Positions 52,588 through 61,345 of a DNA stretch of 64,000 bases are shown here, one piece after another. Every line of letters starts with the position of its first letter. Within the stretch, counting starts at the first letter, position 1. The notes beneath the pieces were generated by a model. It was given only the letters and a program-made list of their open reading frames with translations. It made no database searches and was not told where the DNA came from. The translations under genes were made by a program, and so were the position numbers. Source of the stretch: Pseudomonas sp. CFBP 13711 (GTDB lineage Bacteria > Pseudomonadota > Gammaproteobacteria > Pseudomonadales > Pseudomonadaceae); the NCBI RefSeq assembly GCF_014842265.1, contig NZ_JACYVI010000016.1, positions 63,364 through 127,363 of the forward strand, read 5' to 3'.

Positions 52588-52878
52588 TTACCAGCTGAAT
52601 AGTACCCATTGGGGTATCAGCATGTCCGGTTGATCCGAACGTATGAATTGACCACTTGTGCCGTCGGCGCGCACCAGATAATAAGGCTTGCCGTGTTTGG
52701 GCGTGATCTTCACGGCGTACACGAATCCGTTCGCACGATACTCCGTGATGAAGCCGTCGCTGTCCTGACGGATGGTCACATCAGGCTCTGCCGATGGCGC
52801 TTCTTCATCCGCCGCGACCGCCAGCCACGAACAGGCCAGCAACCCGCCGAGCAGTAACAGGCGATTCTGCGCGCGCAT
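52588..52878 (-). CDS. DUF2782 small secreted protein
   Basis: A 96-residue protein with a signal peptide (about 1-24, ending AVAAD). The mature part has ITEYRANGFVYAVKITPKHGKPYYLV, the DUF2782 core. It is divergent from polA and upstream of thrB. The function is unknown. Confidence 0.85.
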   Translation of the reverse strand: MRAQNRLLLLGGLLACSWLAVAADEEAPSAEPDVTIRQDSDGFITEYRANGFVYAVKITPKHGKPYYLVRADGTSGQFIRSDQPDMLIPQWVLFSW

Positions 52879-52952
52879 GATAACCTTGTGCCTTTGTCGT
52901 CAACGGTCCGCGCATTCTAGCGCCGACCCCGCCGAAAAGGTTGATCTTGCAC

Positions 52953-55718
52953 ATGAGTCTTGCGCCCCTCGTCCTGGTGGACGGTTCTTCTTATCTTTAC
53001 CGCGCGTTCCATGCGCTGCCGCCGCTCATGACCTCCAAAGGCCTGCCCACCGGTGCGGTCAAGGGCGTGCTGAACATGCTCAAAAGCCTGCGCAGGCAAT
53101 ATCCTGAAAGCCCGTTTGCCGTGGTGTTCGACGCCAAGGGCGGGACGTTTCGCGACGCGCTCTACGGCGAATACAAAGCCAACCGCCCCAGCATGCCGGA
53201 CGACATGCGCGTGCAGATCGACTTCCTGCACAACTGCGTGCGAGGCCTCGGCTACCCGCTGTTGTGCGTTGAAGGCGTGGAGGCCGATGACGTGATCGGC
53301 ACATTGGCGCGCAGCAGCGCTGCCGCCGATCGCCCGGTGGTGATCTCCACCGGTGACAAGGACATGGCGCAGCTGGTCGACGGCCACATCACGCTGGTCA
53401 ACACCATGACCGGCAGCGTGCTGGATGTCGCCGGCGTGAAAGAAAAGTTCGGCGTCGGCCCGGAACACATCATCGATTACCTGGCGCTGATGGGCGACAA
53501 GGTCGACAACATCCCCGGCGTGCCCGGTGTCGGTGAGAAAACCGCAGCAGGCCTGCTGGTGGGCATCAACGGCGGCCTGAAAGAGCTTTACGCGAACCTC
53601 GACAAAGTGGCAGCGCTGCCGCTTCGGGGCGCCAAATCCCTGCCGGCCAAGCTCGAAGAACACAAGGAGATGGCCTTCCTGTCCTACGAGCTGGCGACCA
53701 TCAAGATCGACGTGCCGCTGGACATCAAGCTCGACGCTTTGCACTGCGGCGAGCCTGATCGTGAAGCGCTGATGGCGCTGTACACCGAGCTGGAATTCAA
53801 AAGCTGGATCACTGATCTGCAGCGTGATGCCCGCCAGGAAGGCGCGGAAGTCGTCCCCGCTGCCGAGCCGGCGCCGATCATCGAAGCCACGTACGAGCTC
53901 ATTCTTGAGCAAACCCAATTCGACGACTGGCTGAAGAAGCTCAACGCCGCGCAGTTGTTCGCCTTCGTGGTGCAGAGCAACGGCACCGACGCCCAGCGCG
54001 CGCAGATCGTCGGTCTGTCGTTTGCGATCAAGACCCACGAAGCCTGCTACATCCCACTGACCCATTCCTATATGGGGGTGCAGCAGCAACTGGATCGCGA
54101 CGCGGTGCTGAAAGCGGTCAAGCCCATCCTGGAGGACGCGAGCAAAATCAAGGTCGGCCAGCACGCCAAGTTTGCGATCAACCTGCTGGCCAACTGCGCC
54201 ATTGACGGCGACCAGAGCCAGGGCATCAACGTGCAGGGCGTCAAGTTCGACACGATGCTCGAATCCTACGTGCTCGACTCCACCGCGACGCGCCACGACC
54301 GTGACAGCCTGGTCGCCAAGTACCTGGATCACACGCCGGTCAATTTCCAGGACATCGCGGGCAAGGGTGCGAAACAGCTGAGTTTCGATCAGATCGCGCT
54401 GGAGCAGGCCGGCACCTATGCGGCTGAAGAGGCTGACCTGACGCTGCGCCTGCACGAGGTGCTGCAGGAGAGGCTGGCCAAGACGCCGAGTCTGGCCCCT
54501 GTGCTGAACGACATTGAAATGCCGCTTATGCCCGTACTGGCGCGCATCGAGCGTCAAGGCGCGCTGGTCGATGCCAATCTGCTGGGCAATCAGAGCGTCG
54601 AGCTGGGCAACAAAATGACCGAGCTTGAGCGCGAAGCGTTCGCCATCGCCGGTGAGGAATTCAATCTCGGCTCGCCCAAGCAGCTCGGGGTGATTCTCTA
54701 TGAAAAGCTCGGCATGCCGATCATCAGCAAGACCGCCACCGGCCAGCCGTCCACGGCTGAAGCGGTGCTCGCTGAACTGGCCGAGCAGGAATATCCGCTG
54801 CCGAAAGTGCTGATGCAGTACCGCTCGATGAGCAAACTGAAGAGCACGTACACCGATCGCCTGCCTGAGCAGATCAACCCGCGCACCGGGCGAATTCACA
54901 CCTCCTACCATCAGGCGGTGGCGGTGACCGGACGTTTGTCCTCCAGCGACCCGAACCTGCAGAACATCCCTATCCGCACCGCCGAGGGTCGTCGCATTCG
55001 TCAGGCGTTTGTCGCCCCCCAAGGCTACAAACTGCTGGCGGCGGACTACTCGCAGATCGAGCTGCGGATCATGGCGCATCTGGCCAAGGACGAAGGCTTG
55101 CTGCACGCCTTCCGCAACGATCTGGACGTACACCGGGCGACGGCGGGCGAGGTGTTCGGTGTCGAACTGCCGGACGTGACCAACGACATGCGCCGCAGCG
55201 CCAAAGCGATTAACTTCGGTCTGATCTACGGCATGAGCGCGTTCGGGCTGGCCAAGCAGATTGGTGTTGATCGCAAGCAATCCCAGGCGTACGTGGATCG
55301 CTACTTCGCGCGCTATCCCGGCGTGCTGGATTACATGGAGCGCACCCGTGCGCAGGCGGCGGAACAAGGGTATGTCGAGACCATCTTCGGTCGTCGCCTG
55401 TACCTGCCGGACATCAACGCGAAGAATCAGGCGCTGCGCAAAGGTGCCGAACGCATGGCGATCAACGCGCCGATGCAAGGCACGGCGGCGGACATCATCA
55501 AGCGGGCGATGGTCGCGGTGAACGGCTGGCTGGAAGACTCAGGTCTGGATGCTCGCGTCATCCTGCAGGTTCACGATGAACTGGTGCTGGAGGTGCATGA
55601 GGATCTGGTCGAGCAGATCAGCAAGGACATCCGCGTGCACATGAGCGGCGCCGCCGAGCTGGACGTTCCGCTGTTGGTTGAAGTGGGTGTGGGGAACAAC
55701 TGGGACGAGGCCCATTGA
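52953..55718 (+). CDS. polA: DNA polymerase I (proofreading site apparently inactive)
   Basis: A 921-residue repair and Okazaki-fragment polymerase. The N-terminal 5' nuclease is intact: VDGSSYLYRAF, VEADDVIGTLA, STGDKDMAQ. The polymerase motifs are intact too: A (DYSQIELR), B (RRSAKAINFGLIYG) and C (VHDELVLE). The middle 3'-5' exonuclease fold is recognisable (IVGLSFAI, FDTMLESYVLDS), but by alignment to E. coli the metal ligands Asp355, Glu357, Asp424 and Asp501 are Val339, Gln341, Ala408 and Glu493, while Tyr497 is kept as Tyr489. There is also an ~8-residue insertion before FDTML. The start at 52953 fits the family. Proofreading is probably lost. Confidence 0.97.
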   Translation: MSLAPLVLVDGSSYLYRAFHALPPLMTSKGLPTGAVKGVLNMLKSLRRQYPESPFAVVFDAKGGTFRDALYGEYKANRPSMPDDMRVQIDFLHNCVRGLGYPLLCVEGVEADDVIGTLARSSAAADRPVVISTGDKDMAQLVDGHITLVNTMTGSVLDVAGVKEKFGVGPEHIIDYLALMGDKVDNIPGVPGVGEKTAAGLLVGINGGLKELYANLDKVAALPLRGAKSLPAKLEEHKEMAFLSYELATIKIDVPLDIKLDALHCGEPDREALMALYTELEFKSWITDLQRDARQEGAEVVPAAEPAPIIEATYELILEQTQFDDWLKKLNAAQLFAFVVQSNGTDAQRAQIVGLSFAIKTHEACYIPLTHSYMGVQQQLDRDAVLKAVKPILEDASKIKVGQHAKFAINLLANCAIDGDQSQGINVQGVKFDTMLESYVLDSTATRHDRDSLVAKYLDHTPVNFQDIAGKGAKQLSFDQIALEQAGTYAAEEADLTLRLHEVLQERLAKTPSLAPVLNDIEMPLMPVLARIERQGALVDANLLGNQSVELGNKMTELEREAFAIAGEEFNLGSPKQLGVILYEKLGMPIISKTATGQPSTAEAVLAELAEQEYPLPKVLMQYRSMSKLKSTYTDRLPEQINPRTGRIHTSYHQAVAVTGRLSSSDPNLQNIPIRTAEGRRIRQAFVAPQGYKLLAADYSQIELRIMAHLAKDEGLLHAFRNDLDVHRATAGEVFGVELPDVTNDMRRSAKAINFGLIYGMSAFGLAKQIGVDRKQSQAYVDRYFARYPGVLDYMERTRAQAAEQGYVETIFGRRLYLPDINAKNQALRKGAERMAINAPMQGTAADIIKRAMVAVNGWLEDSGLDARVILQVHDELVLEVHEDLVEQISKDIRVHMSGAAELDVPLLVEVGVGNNWDEAH

Positions 55719-55730
55719 TACTGGTTTGCC

Positions 55731-55756
55731 GTTCCGATTCTGCAGGGAGTCGGAAC
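55731..55756 (+). terminator. Hairpin downstream of polA
   Basis: GTTCCGA/TCGGAAC form a 7-bp stem 13 bp after the polA stop. There is no T-run, so it may be a Rho-dependent end or a 3' stabiliser. Confidence 0.4.
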
Positions 55757-55785
55757 CGCGCCATCATTAAATTTCCGCCGGTTTT

Positions 55786-55813
55786 GAACTTCGGCGGACA
55801 AAACCCGGTCTGA
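55786..55813 (+). promoter_or_regulatory. AlgU (sigma-22) promoter of ersA
   Basis: GAACTT (55786-55791), a 17-bp spacer and TCTGA (55809-55813) match the AlgU consensus exactly. In P. aeruginosa ersA is transcribed by AlgU. Confidence 0.85.
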
Positions 55814-55819
55814 GTTTGC

Positions 55820-55947
55820 GAATGGCTGACGTAGCCATTCATGCTCCTATGTTGTGTTAAGTGTTGGCAGATATCCGGACCCCTTCCGAGAGGTCTGGAC
55901 TTGGACCCCGAACTTCCCCTCCCCACATGAAGTCCGGGGTTTTTTTT
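55820..55947 (+). ncRNA. ersA: ErsA (Spot 42-like) small RNA
   Basis: The polA-engB gap is the conserved site of ErsA in Pseudomonas and of Spot 42 in enterics. Initiation is expected about 7 nt after the AlgU -10, near 55820. The transcript ends in a terminator with a 12-bp stem (one mismatch) around ACCCCGAACTTC and its complement, then eight T. The length (about 128 nt) agrees with ErsA. The terminator loop is C-rich (CCCCTCCCC), the kind of region used to pair with G-rich ribosome sites, as with algC mRNA in P. aeruginosa. The exact 5' end is inferred. Confidence 0.82.
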
Positions 55948-55956
55948 GCCTGCGAT

Positions 55957-56592
55957 TCAGGCCGCCGGTGCCTTGTCTTCCAGTTCCATCCAGTCCGCCA
56001 GCACGGTGTAAGCCTCTTCCAGGCCCATGCGCTTGGGTGCCGAGAACAGCTGGATGGTGATTGCGTCACCCCAACCGCGATGGATTTCCGACTGGACTTT
56101 GAGCAGCGTGTTTTTCGCCGCGCCGAAGGTCAGCTTGTCGGCTTTGGTCAGCAGAATATGCATCGGCATACCACTGGCGATGGCCCAGTCGAGCATCAAA
56201 AGGTCGAAGTCGGTCATCGGGTGGCGGATGTCCATCATCAGGATCAGCCCCTTCAGACTTTCACGGCCGCCCAGATAGGCTTCGAGGTGGCGCTGCCAGT
56301 GCAGCTTCAGCGGAATCGGCACTTTCGCGTAACCATAGCCAGGCAAGTCGACCAGACGGCGGTCGTCGTCCAGGCTGAAGAAGTTCAGCAGCTGGGTGCG
56401 GCCAGGGGTTTTCGACGTGCGCGCCAGGCTGGCGTGAGTCAGGGTGTTCAGCGCGCTGGATTTACCGGCGTTGGAGCGGCCGGCGAACGCGACTTCAAAG
56501 CCTTCGTCATCCGGGCATTGGTCGACTTTGGCAGCGCTGAGCATGAACTTGGCTTGTTGGCACAGGCCGAGAATAGGGTTCTTGAGTTGCAT
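55957..56592 (-). CDS. engB: Ribosome biogenesis GTPase YsxC/EngB
   Basis: A 211-residue GTPase acting in 50S ribosome assembly. It has the P-loop GRSNAGKSS, G3 DLPGYG, and G4 TKADK. The gene is convergent with polA and ersA, with only 9 bp between the sRNA terminator and the stop codon, and divergent from cytochrome c4. Confidence 0.95.
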   Translation of the reverse strand: MQLKNPILGLCQQAKFMLSAAKVDQCPDDEGFEVAFAGRSNAGKSSALNTLTHASLARTSKTPGRTQLLNFFSLDDDRRLVDLPGYGYAKVPIPLKLHWQRHLEAYLGGRESLKGLILMMDIRHPMTDFDLLMLDWAIASGMPMHILLTKADKLTFGAAKNTLLKVQSEIHRGWGDAITIQLFSAPKRMGLEEAYTVLADWMELEDKAPAA

Positions 56593-56826
56593 GGGATATC
56601 CGGTGAGGGCGTTGCGACGTGCGCGGCAACGGGGTGTCTTTTTCCGTTCAATGGGCGCGAGTATATAATGCCGCGGATTTTCATGTGTGCCTTGTCCTGC
56701 CCCCGCAAGGGTGTTGTCGACGCAAGAGCCCGCCCGGCATCTGCACTGAAACGTCCAAAAACAGGCCGCTTCTTCTCAAGCCAGCCCATCATGAGGGCCG
56801 TACTTTCAGCCGCATCGGATCAACCC

Positions 56827-57444
56827 ATGAACGCATTTCTGTCGAGCCTGCTGTTGACCCTGAGCCTGAATGGCGTCGTGCAGGCCGCTGAATCGCCCGT
56901 GGGCGATCCGCTCGCCGGCCAAGGGAAAACAGCAGTCTGCGGCGCCTGCCATGGGCCCGACGGTAACAGTCTGGTGCCCATCTTCCCGAAGCTCGCCGGC
57001 CAGGGCGAACGCTATCTGCTCAAGCAGCTGCACGACATCAAGGACGGCAAGCGGGTTGTGCTGGAAATGACTGGACAGCTTAATCCGCTCACGGATCAGG
57101 ACCTGGCCGACATCGCCGCTTACTACGCCGGCCAGAAAGGCAGTGTCGGCACTGCCGATCCCGATCTCGCCGCCCGAGGTGAAGCGCTGTTTCGCGGCGG
57201 CAAGCTCGATGAGGGCATGCCGGCCTGCATCGGCTGCCATTCTCCACACGGCGCGGGCATTGCAACGGCAGGCTTTCCGCACGTGAGCGGGCAGCACGCC
57301 GATTACATCAAGAAACAGCTCACGGCGTTCCGCGCAGGTGACCGCACTAACGACGGCTACACGCTGGTCATGCGCACCATCGCCGCGAAGCTGAGCGATA
57401 AGGATATCGACGCGCTCGCGGCTTACATTCAAGGGCTGCATTGA
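56827..57444 (+). CDS. Cytochrome c4 (dihaem)
   Basis: A 205-residue periplasmic cytochrome with signal peptide (about 1-20, ending VQA). Two haem sites are present: CGACH (Cys38, His42) and CIGCH (Cys134, His138). The two domains are about 90 residues each. In pseudomonads cytochrome c4 passes electrons from the bc1 complex to terminal oxidases. The start at 56827 gives the signal peptide, while the same frame is open far upstream without coding pattern. A terminator follows. Confidence 0.93.
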   Translation: MNAFLSSLLLTLSLNGVVQAAESPVGDPLAGQGKTAVCGACHGPDGNSLVPIFPKLAGQGERYLLKQLHDIKDGKRVVLEMTGQLNPLTDQDLADIAAYYAGQKGSVGTADPDLAARGEALFRGGKLDEGMPACIGCHSPHGAGIATAGFPHVSGQHADYIKKQLTAFRAGDRTNDGYTLVMRTIAAKLSDKDIDALAAYIQGLH

Positions 57445-57513
57445 GCGTCAGGGCAGCGATCCTGACGGACACGGCTGGTAAAACAAATTGCTCACAGACC
57501 TGCCCGGACGGGC

Positions 57514-57544
57514 CAAAAAGGGTAGCGAACGGCTGCCCTTTTTT
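57514..57544 (+). terminator. Terminator after cytochrome c4
   Basis: GGGTAGC/GCTGCCC stem (one wobble) flanked by a run of A before and TTTTTT after, 70 bp after the stop codon. Confidence 0.8.
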
Positions 57545-57635
57545 GTGGCTGCAGGCGTTACACTTGCGAACTCATATCACCTCGGCCGGTCGAACTGCGG
57601 CCACCGAAGTGACCTTCCATGCCCAGGAGTTAAGC

Positions 57636-58277
57636 ATGCGTAATCTGATTCTCAGCGCCGCTCTGATTTTCACCAGCCTGTTCGGTCTGACCGCTCAAGC
57701 AGCAGAGCCCATCGAAGCCGGCAAGCAATACGTCGAGCTGAAAAGCGCTGTTCCTGTTTCCGAGCCGGGCAAGATCGAAGTCGTCGAAATGTTCTGGTAC
57801 GGCTGCCCGCACTGCTACGCCTTCGAGCCGGTCATCAACCCATGGGTCGAAAAACTTCCCGCCGACGTCCACTTCATCCGCGTTCCCGCCATGTTCGGCG
57901 GCCCTTGGGACGCTCACGGCCAGCTATTCATTACCCTCGACACCATGGGTGTGGAGAAGAAAGTCCACACCGCCGTGTTCGACGCGATTCAGAAAGGCGG
58001 CAAGCGTCTGACCGACCCGAACGACATGGCTGACTTCGTTGCCACCCAGGGCGTCGACAAGACCAAGTTCCTCGAAACCTTCAACTCGTTCGCTGTGAAG
58101 GGCAAGATCGCCCAATACAAGGAACTGGCCAAGAAGTATGAAATCACTGGCGTTCCTACCATGATCGTCAACGGCAAGTACCGCTTTGATCTCGGCACTG
58201 CCGGTGGTCCTGAGCAAGCGCTGCAAGTGGCCGATCAGTTGATCGCCAAAGAGCGCGCGACGCTGACCGCCAAGTAA
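57636..58277 (+). CDS. dsbA: Thiol:disulfide interchange protein DsbA
   Basis: A 213-residue periplasmic oxidoreductase with signal peptide (about 1-23). The active site CPHC is at Cys57-Cys60, and the cis-proline is in GVPTM. It introduces disulfides into secreted proteins. AGGAG precedes the start at 57636. It is followed at 9 bp by the EEP gene. Confidence 0.96.
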   Translation: MRNLILSAALIFTSLFGLTAQAAEPIEAGKQYVELKSAVPVSEPGKIEVVEMFWYGCPHCYAFEPVINPWVEKLPADVHFIRVPAMFGGPWDAHGQLFITLDTMGVEKKVHTAVFDAIQKGGKRLTDPNDMADFVATQGVDKTKFLETFNSFAVKGKIAQYKELAKKYEITGVPTMIVNGKYRFDLGTAGGPEQALQVADQLIAKERATLTAK

Positions 58278-58286
58278 GCGCTGACC

Positions 58287-59168
58287 ATGGCGCGCTGGGG
58301 AACTACTGAACGGGTCGTTGCCCGGCACAAGCCGAAGGTCAACGAGCATCATCTTCACGAAACAGGGTTGCCGGCCGACGGTCGGCTTCGCCTGCTCAGC
58401 TTCAATATCCAGGTGGGTAACAGCACCGAACGCTACCGGCACTATCTGACCCGGGGTTGGCAGCATCTGCTGCCCCACAATGGCAGAGCCGGGAATCTGC
58501 AGAAGATCGGCGACCTGCTGCGCGACTATGATCTGGTCGCGTTACAGGAAGCTGATGGCGGCAGCCTGCGTTCGGGCTACATCAACCAAGTCGAACACCT
58601 TGCCCAGCTCGGTTCTTTTCCGTACTGGCACCAGCAACTCAATCGAAACCTCGGACGCCTCGCCCAGCACAGCAATGGCGTGCTCAGCCGTTTGCGTCCG
58701 TGGGACATCGAAGACCATCCGCTGCCAGGCCCGGCCGGGCGTGGCGCCATTCTCGTTCGCTTCGGCGAAGGCCCGGATGCGCTGGTCGTGGTGGTCATGC
58801 ACCTGGCACTGGGCGCGCGGACCCGTACACGGCAGCTCGCGTACATTCGCGAGCTGATTGGCGGGTATCGCCATCAGGTGCTGATGGGCGACATGAACAC
58901 CCACGCCAATGACCTGCTGCAAACCTCGCCACTGCGCGATCTCGGCCTGCTCGCCCCGCAGATCGAAGCGACTTTTCCGAGCTGGCGTCCCCAGCGATGC
59001 CTGGACCACATCCTTCTGAGCCCGACCCTGACCCTTGAAAAAGTGCAGGTACTGGCGCAGCCCATTTCCGATCATCTGCCCGTCGCGGTGGAGATTCGCT
59101 TGCCGGCCTCATTAATCGGTGACTCGCTGCCGATAACAAGCACATCTCCTCGCGGACCTGTGGAATGA
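58287..59168 (+). CDS. Endonuclease/exonuclease/phosphatase-family protein
   Basis: A 293-residue EEP-fold protein. Catalytic-type motifs include LLSFNIQVG, ALQEAD, VMHLALG, GDMNTH and LDHILLS, SDHLPV near the end, so it is probably a metal-dependent phosphodiesterase. The substrate is unknown. No signal peptide is obvious. It overlaps the diguanylate cyclase gene by 4 bp, so the dsbA-EEP-cyclase run appears to be an operon. Confidence 0.88.
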   Translation: MARWGTTERVVARHKPKVNEHHLHETGLPADGRLRLLSFNIQVGNSTERYRHYLTRGWQHLLPHNGRAGNLQKIGDLLRDYDLVALQEADGGSLRSGYINQVEHLAQLGSFPYWHQQLNRNLGRLAQHSNGVLSRLRPWDIEDHPLPGPAGRGAILVRFGEGPDALVVVVMHLALGARTRTRQLAYIRELIGGYRHQVLMGDMNTHANDLLQTSPLRDLGLLAPQIEATFPSWRPQRCLDHILLSPTLTLEKVQVLAQPISDHLPVAVEIRLPASLIGDSLPITSTSPRGPVE

Positions 59169-61246
59169 CCGACGAAGCGCAGCGCTGGAAAGAAAAGTAC
59201 CTCAAGAGCATCGAGCAGCAAGACAAACTGGAGCGGCGCTGGAATGCGCGGCTCGACTTGCTGCGTCGAGGCCTCGTGCGCAGCAGCCTGGCGGCCGAAG
59301 GTGCCGACAAGGCGGTGGATGCGTGCATGAAGGAAATGCGCGAAATCGTTCGCAAGGACGACATGGACGCAGGCCTGGCAGCCTTGATTCCGCGCCTGGA
59401 AAAAGCGGTGCTGGACTCCGAACAGCGTCGCGAGCAGCGCGTCGAGCAGATGGGCACGGCGTTGACCTCGTTGGTCACGCAGTTGCAGGCGTTGCCGCTG
59501 CCAAAGGACGTCAGCAAGCCGCTCAAGCGATTCGCCAAGGGCCTGGAAGATCGCATTACCCAAGCCCGTGAGCTACCGCTGTTATTGAGCGAGTTGAGCG
59601 GACTTCAGGGGCAGGCGCTGTCGCAGATCGAACACCCGGATGAAGCGTCCCGCCCGGGTTTCCTGCAGCGATTGTTTGGCAGTCACCGTGAGGCTGGCGG
59701 CGAAGGTGATGAGTCGGCCCCGTTGCCCCATTCCGTTACCGAGCCGGCCGGGCTGCAGGCTTCCGATGATGCGCCTCAGCATCCGGCCGCCGTGCCGGAA
59801 GGTGCCCCAGAGAACACTGAGCTGGAGGCTGAACTTCGCAGCACCGTCCCGCCGGTCCCCCAGCCTGTCGCCGAAGAGCCCGAGCGCTCCATTCCGACGC
59901 CCCCCTTGGAAGTTGCAGTCCAGCCGGTAATGCCCGAGCCCGAGCCCGAGCCGGCCCGGCCAGACCAAGAGCCCGAGACGCCGCTCCACACCGCTGATGT
60001 CCCACAGGCCTCCGCCGCCGAGTCTCCCCACGACGAAGCATCCGAGCCTGCGGCTGAAGCGCCCTCTCCCGATCCCGAAGAGATTGCTGAAGCCGTCGTT
60101 ATTGCCGACGACACCGAAATCGTCGCTGAAGACGAAGAGCCTGACGAGACCTTCGCCGAAGAGGACAGCTCCTACGCGCTGCCCTCCTCGCCCGAGCCGA
60201 GTTACAGCTCGGTCGCCGCCCACATCGAAGAAACGTTGCTGGGCCTGCTCGACGAACTGACGCTGCCTGAACACCATCGTCCGCAAGCCGAAGCCATGCG
60301 CGCCCGGCTTGAGCATGGGCTGAACTGGTACGAACTCCTGCCGATCCTCGACGATCTCGCCGTGCTGATGCTTGCTATCACCGACAGCGGCCAGCACGAA
60401 TTCGAGGCTTATCTCAAGCAGCTCAACGAGCGCCTTGAGTCGTTTCAGAGCGGCTTGCTGGCTGCCAGTGAAGACCACGCCGATCAGCATTCGGCGTCGC
60501 GTCAACTGGATCATCAGTTGCGCGAGCATGTCGACGACCTGCAAACCAGTGTGCAGCAGGCGGCCGATCTGGACAGTCTGAAGCACGTGCTGGAAAGCCG
60601 TCTCGAAGGGCTGATTGGCACCATGGATCATCATCAGCAGCAACGCGATCAGCGCGAACAGGAAGTCGCCACCCGCCTGCAAGCCCTCTCCAGCCGCGTG
60701 GCCACGATGGAGCAGGAAGCGCTGGGCTTCCGGGTTCATCTAGAAGAACAACGGCAGAAGGCGCTGATCGACACACTGACAGGCCTGCCGAACCGCGCGG
60801 CGTGGAACGAGCGGCTGGAGCATGAGATCGATCAGTTGCAGAGGAAGCGTTCAAGCCTGCTGCTCGGCATTCTCGACCTGGATCACTTCAAGCGCATCAA
60901 TGACGGTTACGGCCATCTGGCGGGCGACAAGGTCTTGAAGATCATCGCCGGTCAGCTGCGAAAGCGGTTACGGGCTTCGGATTTCATTGCGCGTTTCGGC
61001 GGAGAAGAGTTCGTGATCCTGCTGCCGACCACGCCGATGGATGAGGGGCTGGCGCTGTTGGAGCGTCTGCGGGAGGGCATCGAGCAATGCCCGTTTCACT
61101 TCAAGGGCGAGCGGGTGACGGTCACGGTGTCCATGGGCATCACGCTGTTTGCTCCGGGTGAGCGCAGTGATGTGGTGCTCAAACGTGCGGATCAGGCGCT
61201 GTACCGCGCCAAGCACGAAGGGCGTAACCGCATCGAGCAGGGATGA
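59165..61246 (+). CDS. GGDEF diguanylate cyclase with long acidic linker
   Basis: A 693-residue cytoplasmic cyclase that makes c-di-GMP. The first ~165 residues are helical and charged. Residues about 170-360 form a Pro/Glu/Ala-rich disordered linker. A second helical domain (about 360-525, with coiled-coil character) follows, then the C-terminal GGDEF domain. The active site is GGEEF (612-616), and the inhibitory RxxD site is RASD (603-606), so product inhibition is expected. There is no membrane segment. It fits the orthologue of P. aeruginosa PA5487 (DgcH). It overlaps the EEP gene start. Confidence 0.92.
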   Translation: MTDEAQRWKEKYLKSIEQQDKLERRWNARLDLLRRGLVRSSLAAEGADKAVDACMKEMREIVRKDDMDAGLAALIPRLEKAVLDSEQRREQRVEQMGTALTSLVTQLQALPLPKDVSKPLKRFAKGLEDRITQARELPLLLSELSGLQGQALSQIEHPDEASRPGFLQRLFGSHREAGGEGDESAPLPHSVTEPAGLQASDDAPQHPAAVPEGAPENTELEAELRSTVPPVPQPVAEEPERSIPTPPLEVAVQPVMPEPEPEPARPDQEPETPLHTADVPQASAAESPHDEASEPAAEAPSPDPEEIAEAVVIADDTEIVAEDEEPDETFAEEDSSYALPSSPEPSYSSVAAHIEETLLGLLDELTLPEHHRPQAEAMRARLEHGLNWYELLPILDDLAVLMLAITDSGQHEFEAYLKQLNERLESFQSGLLAASEDHADQHSASRQLDHQLREHVDDLQTSVQQAADLDSLKHVLESRLEGLIGTMDHHQQQRDQREQEVATRLQALSSRVATMEQEALGFRVHLEEQRQKALIDTLTGLPNRAAWNERLEHEIDQLQRKRSSLLLGILDLDHFKRINDGYGHLAGDKVLKIIAGQLRKRLRASDFIARFGGEEFVILLPTTPMDEGLALLERLREGIEQCPFHFKGERVTVTVSMGITLFAPGERSDVVLKRADQALYRAKHEGRNRIEQG

Positions 61247-61345
61247 ACGCTTCGTCTGGTTGGCTGCGTTGGCTTGATGCATTTTTGAATGCGCCGCCGA
61301 CGTTACGTTACACTGTTGCATTATTTGCCTACACGTCGTGCCGCC

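Noticed and set aside
52917..55478. An 853-codon open frame antisense to polA
   Set aside because: It lies opposite a clear polymerase gene. Its protein has low-complexity, Arg/Gln/Val-rich composition with no domain, as expected from high GC at third positions.
59582..60739. A Gly/Arg/Leu-rich frame opposite the cyclase linker
   Set aside because: It mirrors the Pro/Glu/Ala-rich linker codons and has no ribosome site or domain.
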